Below are positions 58,958-64,000 of a stretch of DNA of 64,000 bases, one piece after another. Each line of letters starts with the position of its first letter. The stretch's first letter is position 1. The DNA is taken from NCBI RefSeq assembly GCF_024181725.1, contig NZ_CP028908.1, positions 1,426,001-1,490,000 on the forward strand, given 5' to 3'. The stretch comes from Bradyrhizobium sp. WD16 (GTDB lineage Bacteria; Pseudomonadota; Alphaproteobacteria; Rhizobiales; Xanthobacteraceae). A model generated the notes under the pieces. The model worked only from the letters and a program-made list of their open reading frames with translations. It had not been told where the DNA came from and made no database searches. The position numbers were made by a program, and so were the translations under genes.

Positions 58958-60184
58958 TCAACCCGCCGAGCGCGAGACCCGCGCCGACGCCGGTGCCGGC
59001 CCGACATAGCGGGCGCGCGGCCGGATCAGGCCGCCGCCGCGCAGCTGCTCGGCGGCATGGGCGATCCAACCGATGGTGCGGGCCATGGCGAACAGCGGCA
59101 GTTCGCTGCCCGGCGGCAGCTTCAACGTTCTCGTCAGCACCGCCAGGGCGTAATCGATATTGGCGAATTCACCCGTCGCCTCGAGCACCTTGGCCGGCAC
59201 TTCCACGGTGAAGCGCGGCGGCGCGCCGGCGCGGGCCAAGGCCTGAAGCAGGGCGTAGGCGCGCGGATCGCCGCGCCGGTAGACGCCGTGACCGAAGCCG
59301 GCGAAGCGCTCGCCCAGCGCCACCCGCTCGCGAATCAGCGCCGCGACGTCGCCCTCGGCGAGGTTGCGGACCCACTGCGCGGCGAGCACGCCGGCGCCGC
59401 CGTGCCGCGGCCCCTTGAGCGCGGCGAGCCCGGCGATGGTGGCATCATAGAGGTTGAGGCCGGTCGAGGCGGCGCAGCGCACGGTGAAGGTCGAGGCGTT
59501 GAGTTCGTGGTCGGCCAGCAGCACCAGGGCGCGGCGGATCAGGTCGGGCGCATCGGGCTGGCCGGGGGCCCAGCGATTGGCGATCTGCAGATGGAGCGGC
59601 GCCGCGGACGGCACGACATCGAGCATGGTCGCGACCACGAGACGGGCGATGCGGCCGCCGACCAGGGCTCGGCCGTCGGCGGCGCGGGTGAAGGCCTGCG
59701 GGTCGGCGCCGGCGGCAAGCGCCAGCACGGCGATGGTCCGGTCGATCGGCGGCGCCTCGCGCGTCGCTGCGGCGACCGCCGCCATGGCTTCGGAGACCGC
59801 CGGGCAATTGTCGGCGGCGAAGGGATCGACCTCGGTCGCGTCCCAGAGCAGCGTCGCGGCGTGCTCCAGGGTGTCGGCCTCGGCCAGCGCGATGCAGTTC
59901 ACACCGCGATAGACCGGTCCGTCCTCGGTGATGGTGGACACCGCAGTGTCGAGCACCGGCAGGTCGGCATCGAAACTACGCAGCCCGCGCGGCTCCGGCG
60001 GCGGAGTGCGCCGCTCCTTCAGCGCCCGGACGTCCTCGGCGCGATAGCGCCGGCTGCGGGGATCGGCGCCGGGTTCGGAACGGATCAGGCCGCGGCTGAC
60101 ATAGGCGTAGAGCGTCGCCGGCGAGATCGCGAGCTCGGCCGAAGCCTCACGGGCCGACAGATAGAGCGAAGCGGATTTTTTCAT
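58958..60184 (-). CDS. Citrate synthase homologue fused to an N-terminal MerR-like helix-turn-helix
   Basis: A 408-residue protein. Residues ~1-60 form a helix-turn-helix of the MerR/excisionase type (LYLSAREASAELAISPATLY, SRGLIRSEPGADPRSRRYRAED). Residues ~75-400 form a citrate synthase domain with catalytic His regions GPRHGGA and GFGHGVYRRGDPR and the catalytic Asp in FANIDYA. The C-terminal arginine region is ARTIGWIAHAAEQ. It is divergent from a second citrate synthase with two palindromes between them. It could be an enzyme that also acts as a DNA-binding regulator (inference). The reaction could be citrate or methylcitrate synthesis. Confidence 0.9.
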   Translation of the reverse strand: MKKSASLYLSAREASAELAISPATLYAYVSRGLIRSEPGADPRSRRYRAEDVRALKERRTPPPEPRGLRSFDADLPVLDTAVSTITEDGPVYRGVNCIALAEADTLEHAATLLWDATEVDPFAADNCPAVSEAMAAVAAATREAPPIDRTIAVLALAAGADPQAFTRAADGRALVGGRIARLVVATMLDVVPSAAPLHLQIANRWAPGQPDAPDLIRRALVLLADHELNASTFTVRCAASTGLNLYDATIAGLAALKGPRHGGAGVLAAQWVRNLAEGDVAALIRERVALGERFAGFGHGVYRRGDPRAYALLQALARAGAPPRFTVEVPAKVLEATGEFANIDYALAVLTRTLKLPPGSELPLFAMARTIGWIAHAAEQLRGGGLIRPRARYVGPAPASARVSRSAG

Positions 60185-60185
60185 A

Positions 60186-60215
60186 TTGATTTACGTAATC
60201 AAGATTGATCAATCT
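60186..60215. promoter_or_regulatory. Two palindromes between the divergent citrate synthase genes
   Basis: TTGATT-TACGT-AATCAA (60186-60202) and the perfect 14-bp palindrome AGATTGATCAATCT (60202-60215) share one base. They begin two bases before the ATG of the HTH-fused gene (60184) and lie 45-75 bases before the other ATG (60260). Both contain TTGAT/ATCAA half-sites. Binding by the fused HTH is inference. Confidence 0.55.
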
Positions 60216-60259
60216 GTCGAGCCGCCCCAACCTGACCGGACCATAGGAGGTCCTGTCTC

Positions 60260-61405
60260 ATGAATATCCTGCTCAGCCGCAGCCCCACCGGCCTCGACGG
60301 CGTGCCCGCGGCCGAAACCGTGCTCAGCCATGTCGACGGCGAGCGCGGCGAATTGATCATCGCCGGCGAACGCGTCGACGACCTCGCCCGCGGTTGCAGT
60401 TTCGAAGGGGTCACCGCTCGGCTGTGGAGCGGCGGCAGCGGCCAGGCGATCGGCGAGGCCGAGGTCCGCGCCGCCCTCGGCGCCGGCCGGCAGCGCGCCT
60501 TCGCCCGCCTGCCGCAGCTCCTTGCCGCCACCCCGTCGCTGCCGATCGTCGACGGCCTGCGCGCCGCCATCGCCGCCCTCCATGCGGAGGGCGGCCTTGC
60601 CGACGAGGCGACCATCGTCGGCGCCCTGCCGGTGATTACCGGCGCGCTGGTCCGGCGCAGCCAGGGGACATCGCCGGTGCCGCCCGACGCCACGCTCGGT
60701 CACGCCGCCGACACGCTGGCGATGATTCACGGACGGCGGCCGGACGACCGCGAGGCCGCGGCGCTCGACGCCTATCTCGTCACGGTCAGCGACCACGGCA
60801 TGAATGCGTCGACCTTCGCCACCCGCGTCGTCGCCTCGACGAAGGCCGACCTGTTCGCGGCGGTAACCGCCGGCTACTGCGCGCTGACCGGGCCGCTCCA
60901 CGGCGGCGCGCCCGAACCGGTGCTGGAAATGCTCGACGCCATCGGCGACGCCTCCCGCATCAGGCCCTGGATCGACGCGGCGCTCAGCCGCGGCGAGCGG
61001 CTGATGGGCTTCGGCCACCGCATCTATCGCGTGCGCGATCCGCGCGCCGACGTCCTCAAGGGCGCGATCAGCCGCCTCGCCGCGGGCACCGACCTGCCTT
61101 TCGCCGGCGAGGTCGAAGCCTACGCCCGCGATGCACTACGCCGCGCCAAGCCGAACCGGCCACTCGACACCAATGTGGAATTCTTCACCGCCATCCTGCT
61201 CGACGCGCTGAAAATTCCGCGCCAGGCCTTCACCCCGGTGTTCGCGGTGGCGCGCGCCGCCGGCTGGACCGCCCATGCCCGCGAACAGCAGCGCACCGGC
61301 CGCCTGCTGCGGCCGAGCTCGGCCTATGTCGGACCGATGCCGAAGGTCGGGTCAGACAAACCGCCAGTGCGCACCGCTCAGCTGCGCGGCAGCGTCTTGA
61401 GGTAG
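60260..61405 (+). CDS. Citrate/methylcitrate synthase homologue with Glu at the catalytic Asp position
   Basis: A citrate synthase family enzyme (381 residues). The two catalytic histidines are present in ALTGPLHGGAPE and GFGHRIYRVRDPR. The position of the usual catalytic Asp (NVD) is Glu here (DTNVEFFTAILLDALK). The C-terminal FAVARAAGWTAHAREQ is normal. The enzyme may be slow or specialised. GGAGG lies ahead of the ATG at 60260. The gene overlaps the end of the J-domain gene by 28 bp (tail to tail). Confidence 0.9.
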   Translation: MNILLSRSPTGLDGVPAAETVLSHVDGERGELIIAGERVDDLARGCSFEGVTARLWSGGSGQAIGEAEVRAALGAGRQRAFARLPQLLAATPSLPIVDGLRAAIAALHAEGGLADEATIVGALPVITGALVRRSQGTSPVPPDATLGHAADTLAMIHGRRPDDREAAALDAYLVTVSDHGMNASTFATRVVASTKADLFAAVTAGYCALTGPLHGGAPEPVLEMLDAIGDASRIRPWIDAALSRGERLMGFGHRIYRVRDPRADVLKGAISRLAAGTDLPFAGEVEAYARDALRRAKPNRPLDTNVEFFTAILLDALKIPRQAFTPVFAVARAAGWTAHAREQQRTGRLLRPSSAYVGPMPKVGSDKPPVRTAQLRGSVLR

Positions 61406-62013
61406 TTATAGGCCTTGATGATCTCGATCAGGCGGTCTTCGGTGGAGCGATCGCCGCCATTGGCGTCGGGATGATGCTGCTTGACCAGCATCTTGTATTT
61501 GCTCTTGATTTCTTCCGCGGTCGCGGAGGGGCCGAGCCCCATCACCTGCAGCGCCTTGCGCTCGGCATTGAAGATCTTGCGGCCTTCGGATTTGGCCTCG
61601 GTCTCCAGACCCGGCCGCCAGCGGCCACGGCCGTTGAGCTCGCTGAATACGCTGAAGGGATCGATCGCACCGTCCCACTGCTCGGCATCGACCTTGGCGC
61701 CGGAGCCGGAATTGGCCCCCATCTTCCAGGTCGGACGATGACCGGTCAGGGCATCCTTCTGATAACGCGCCACCGCATCGTCGCTCATGCCCGAGAAGTA
61801 ATTATACGAGGCATTGTACTCGCGGACGTGATCGATGCAGAACGTGAAGTATTCGCGCTCCTTGCCGCGGCCCTTGGGCGCGCGATGGGTTCCCTGCTTG
61901 TCGCAGTTCGGCCAGGCGCAGACCGCCAGGTTTTCACGCACCTTCGGCGCCTGCTTGGGCGCGTTGCGCGGCTTGATGCGTATGCGGTCGAAGAATTTTG
62001 AATCCGAATCCAT
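61378..62013 (-). CDS. J-domain (DnaJ-like) protein with N-terminal Cys motif
   Basis: A 211-residue protein. A C-terminal J-domain (residues ~150-208) has the HPD motif in VKQHHPDANGGD. An N-terminal module with CAWPNCDKQG and FCIDH may bind a metal. J-domain proteins recruit Hsp70 (DnaK). This gene is often found beside bolA and cobST in rhizobia. It is divergent from bolA. Confidence 0.9.
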   Translation of the reverse strand: MDSDSKFFDRIRIKPRNAPKQAPKVRENLAVCAWPNCDKQGTHRAPKGRGKEREYFTFCIDHVREYNASYNYFSGMSDDAVARYQKDALTGHRPTWKMGANSGSGAKVDAEQWDGAIDPFSVFSELNGRGRWRPGLETEAKSEGRKIFNAERKALQVMGLGPSATAEEIKSKYKMLVKQHHPDANGGDRSTEDRLIEIIKAYNYLKTLPRS

Positions 62014-62154
62014 GGCCGACTATGATCCCGCAACGCGGAAGTCTTCAAGACTTGACACGCACGTTAATGTCGAGCGCCATCATACCGAGGGACCATGGCG
62101 GCCGCGCAACGTGCAGCGTTGACGCTTACGTCCTCACCCCAACAGGCGGCGATC

Positions 62155-62427
62155 ATGACAATGAAAGACGACATCACAAAAAAATTGACCGAAGCTTTCG
62201 CGCCGGCCCGCCTCGATGTGATTGACGAGTCCCATCTGCATGCCGGCCACTCCGGCCATCGGCCGGGCGGCGGGACGCATTACCGCGTTTATATCGTGTC
62301 TCCTGCCTTCGTCGGCAAGAGCCGGGTGGAGCGCCATCGCATGGTCAATGCGCAGCTCGCGGACGCCTTTGCCGGCAGCGTCCACGCCATGGCGCTGACC
62401 GCACTTGCCCCCGGGGAACAGGGCTGA
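62155..62427 (+). CDS. bolA: BolA family protein
   Basis: BolA-type protein (90 residues) with the pattern LDVIDESHLHAGHSGH, then THYRVYIVSPAFVGKSRVERHRMVN, cited in part. BolA proteins pair with monothiol glutaredoxins in iron-sulfur cluster handling. The start is uncertain between ATG 62155 and 62161; upstream codons do not fit the family. Confidence 0.9.
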   Translation: MTMKDDITKKLTEAFAPARLDVIDESHLHAGHSGHRPGGGTHYRVYIVSPAFVGKSRVERHRMVNAQLADAFAGSVHAMALTALAPGEQG

Positions 62428-62473
62428 GCGCGTCCGGCGCAGCCTCGTGCGCTGGAATCGGGACACTGAAAGA

Positions 62474-63808
62474 TCAGAACGCCGTTCCGGCACGGCGGCG
62501 GGGCGCCGCCGGCGACATTTCGATCTCGCCGGGCAGCGGGACGATGCGCAACATGGTGATGCGGTTGCGCTCCCGCCGCAGCACGCGAAACCGGAAGCCG
62601 TGGAACGTGAAGCTCTGGCCGCGTTCGGGGATGGAACGCGCCTCGTGGATGACGAGCCCGGCGACCGTGGTCGCCTCCTCATCCGGCAGATTCCAGTCCA
62701 TGGCGCGGTTGAGATCGCGGATCGGCACCGAACCGTCCACCACCACCGACCCGTCGGGCTGGCTCCGCACGCCGGCGACCGTGACATCGTGCTCGTCGGA
62801 AATGTCGCCGACGATCTCCTCCAGGATATCCTCCAGCGTCACCAGCCCCTCGACCTCGCCGTATTCATCGACGACGAGGGCGAAGTGGGTCTTGCGCCGC
62901 CGGAACGCCTTGAGCTGCTCCGACAGCGGCCGCATCTCCGGCACGAACCAGGGCGGCGAGAGGATCGACTTGACGTCGACCTTGCTCATGTCGCCGTCGG
63001 CGGCGCGGATGGCGCGCAGCAGGTCCTTGGCATGCAGCACGCCGACGATGTTCTCCGGCTTGTCGCGCCACAGCGGAATGCGGGTGTATTCGGTCGCCAG
63101 CACCTCGTGCACGATGTCCTCGGAGGGCAGATCGGCATTGATCAGCACCATCTCGGTGCGGTGAACCATGACGTCGGAGACGTGGAGTTCACGCAGGTCC
63201 AGCAGGCCGCCCAACATGTCGCGGTCGAGCTTCTCGACGCCGCCTTCGTGATGGATCAGGTCGACCGCGCCGCGCAGCCGCTCGGTCGGCGATAGCAGCG
63301 GCTGGTTGACCCCGACCGGAATGCCGATCAGCTTCATCAATACCCGCACGATGGCTTCGATCACGGCGAGCACCGGGCCGAGCACCATCACCATGAATTT
63401 CATCGGCCGGGCCACCAGCAGCGCGACCCGGTCCGGGGCGTTGATGGCGATGGTCTTGGGCAGCACCTCGGCGAAGATCACCACCAGCACCGTCATGGCC
63501 GCGGTGGCGTAGAGCACGCCGACTTCGCCGAACAAGGCGGTCAGCAGCCCTGTCGCCAGCGCCGACGCGCCAATGTTGGCGATGTTGTTGCCGAGCAGCA
63601 GCGCGCCGATCATGCGCTCGCGCGCCGCGAGCAGCCTCGTGACGATGCCGGCGTCGCGGCTGCCCTGCTTCTGCAACCGCATCATGCTGGAACGCGAGGA
63701 GCCGGTCAGCGCGGTCTCGCTCGCCGAAAAGAACGCGGAGATGACGAGACAGGCGATGACGATGGCAAAGGAGATCGAATACATCTCGACTAGCGTCCCC
63801 AACTGCAT
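62474..63808 (-). CDS. HlyC/CorC (CNNM-type) transporter
   Basis: A 444-residue membrane protein. The N-terminal CNNM/DUF21 domain has about four helices (SETALTGSSRSSMMRLQKQG, LLLGNNIANIGASALAT). Two CBS domains follow (MVHRTEMVLINADLP, GEVEGLVTLEDILEEIVG) and then a CorC/HlyC C-terminal domain (SIPERGQSFTFHGFRFRVL). CorC-like proteins take part in Mg2+ efflux or sensing. The gene is six bases downstream of aroB, so it is its operon partner. Confidence 0.92.
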   Translation of the reverse strand: MQLGTLVEMYSISFAIVIACLVISAFFSASETALTGSSRSSMMRLQKQGSRDAGIVTRLLAARERMIGALLLGNNIANIGASALATGLLTALFGEVGVLYATAAMTVLVVIFAEVLPKTIAINAPDRVALLVARPMKFMVMVLGPVLAVIEAIVRVLMKLIGIPVGVNQPLLSPTERLRGAVDLIHHEGGVEKLDRDMLGGLLDLRELHVSDVMVHRTEMVLINADLPSEDIVHEVLATEYTRIPLWRDKPENIVGVLHAKDLLRAIRAADGDMSKVDVKSILSPPWFVPEMRPLSEQLKAFRRRKTHFALVVDEYGEVEGLVTLEDILEEIVGDISDEHDVTVAGVRSQPDGSVVVDGSVPIRDLNRAMDWNLPDEEATTVAGLVIHEARSIPERGQSFTFHGFRFRVLRRERNRITMLRIVPLPGEIEMSPAAPRRRAGTAF

Positions 63809-63814
63809 CGGCGC

Positions 63815-64000
63815 TCAGCCCGCCAGCTTGCGGGCGAGAAAGTCCCGGACCACGGCCGGCTCGATGTCCGAGCGGATCGCGGCGCGGCCGATCGCTTCGA
63901 GCACGATGAAAGTCAGGCGACCGCGCTTGACCTTCTTGTCCTGCGCCATCAGCTCCATCAGCCGGTCGGCGTCGGCGAGGCCCTCCTGACGGAAGCCGGC
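63815..64000 (-). CDS. aroB: 3-Dehydroquinate synthase, C-terminal part
   Basis: The last 61 residues of AroB: MAQDKKVKRGRLTFIVLEAI and a normal helical ending (LARKLAG). The rest lies beyond the right edge. The enzyme forms 3-dehydroquinate in the shikimate pathway. The HlyC/CorC gene follows six bases after the stop. Confidence 0.88.
   Translation of the reverse strand, partial: AGFRQEGLADADRLMELMAQDKKVKRGRLTFIVLEAIGRAAIRSDIEPAVVRDFLARKLAG

Overview
The window is GC-rich chromosomal DNA from an alphaproteobacterium of the order Hyphomicrobiales (Rhizobiales). It most resembles the Bradyrhizobium/Rhodopseudomonas group. This rests on gene content and order (ctaCDBGE with surf1 and thrC, cobS/cobT near a J-domain protein and BolA, ligase-associated DNA repair genes, a PodJ-like Sel1 protein, an IalB protein, CarD) and on intergenic palindromes of the kind that group carries. 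Almost all of it is ordinary housekeeping chromosome. I saw no rRNA, tRNA, CRISPR array or phage. The one clear mobile element is a group II intron.

Layout. 1-9167 (minus strand): an aa3-type cytochrome c oxidase cluster, ctaC-ctaD-ctaB-small membrane protein-ctaG-ctaE-DUF983-SURF1, followed by thrC and an M16 peptidase running off the left edge. 9.6-13.3 kb: IalB protein, tldD, lepB, PAN-domain protein. 13.5-16.3 kb: gshA, then a MarR regulator divergent from a glutathione transferase, with palindromes over the shared promoter. 16.4-21.8 kb: a beta-oxidation set (acyl-CoA dehydrogenase, thiolase, FadB-like bifunctional enzyme). 22.1-27.5 kb: a PodJ-like polar protein, then a TauE/SafE exporter translationally coupled to a TIGR02186-type protein. 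27.5-31.3 kb: an Nramp-like transporter, a broken metallo-beta-lactamase-fold gene with a C11 tract, an EamA exporter and its divergent LysR regulator.

31.2-42.2 kb holds the ligase-associated DNA damage response set (PdeM, DEXH helicase, MBL exonuclease, ATP-dependent ligase). It is split into two blocks by a two-barrel outer membrane protein, a group II intron sitting directly behind that gene's terminator, a strongly structured non-coding stretch and a TPR-methyltransferase. 42.2-46.1 kb: an ATP-grasp acyl-CoA ligase remnant, an enoyl-CoA hydratase, a degenerate SNase-fold protein with a pentapeptide-repeat signal sequence, and an M48 lipoprotein protease. 46.2-53.8 kb: CarD, FdxA, an S4 RNA-binding protein, a Suv3-like helicase, a DUF3108 protein, rpmB. 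53.8-64 kb: a phytase-like esterase, cobT, cobS, DedA, two divergent citrate synthase homologues (one fused to an N-terminal MerR-like helix-turn-helix), a J-domain protein, BolA, an HlyC/CorC protein and the end of aroB.

The most interesting spots are (1) the helix-turn-helix/citrate synthase fusion facing a second citrate synthase across two palindromic sites; (2) the stretch at 38188-38420, which has several nested or competing stems and a 16-nt match to the 3' end of 16S rRNA (read on the other strand, an extended Shine-Dalgarno before a 14-codon ORF); (3) the group II intron behind a terminator; and (4) several repeat-driven oddities in coding or operon-internal DNA.
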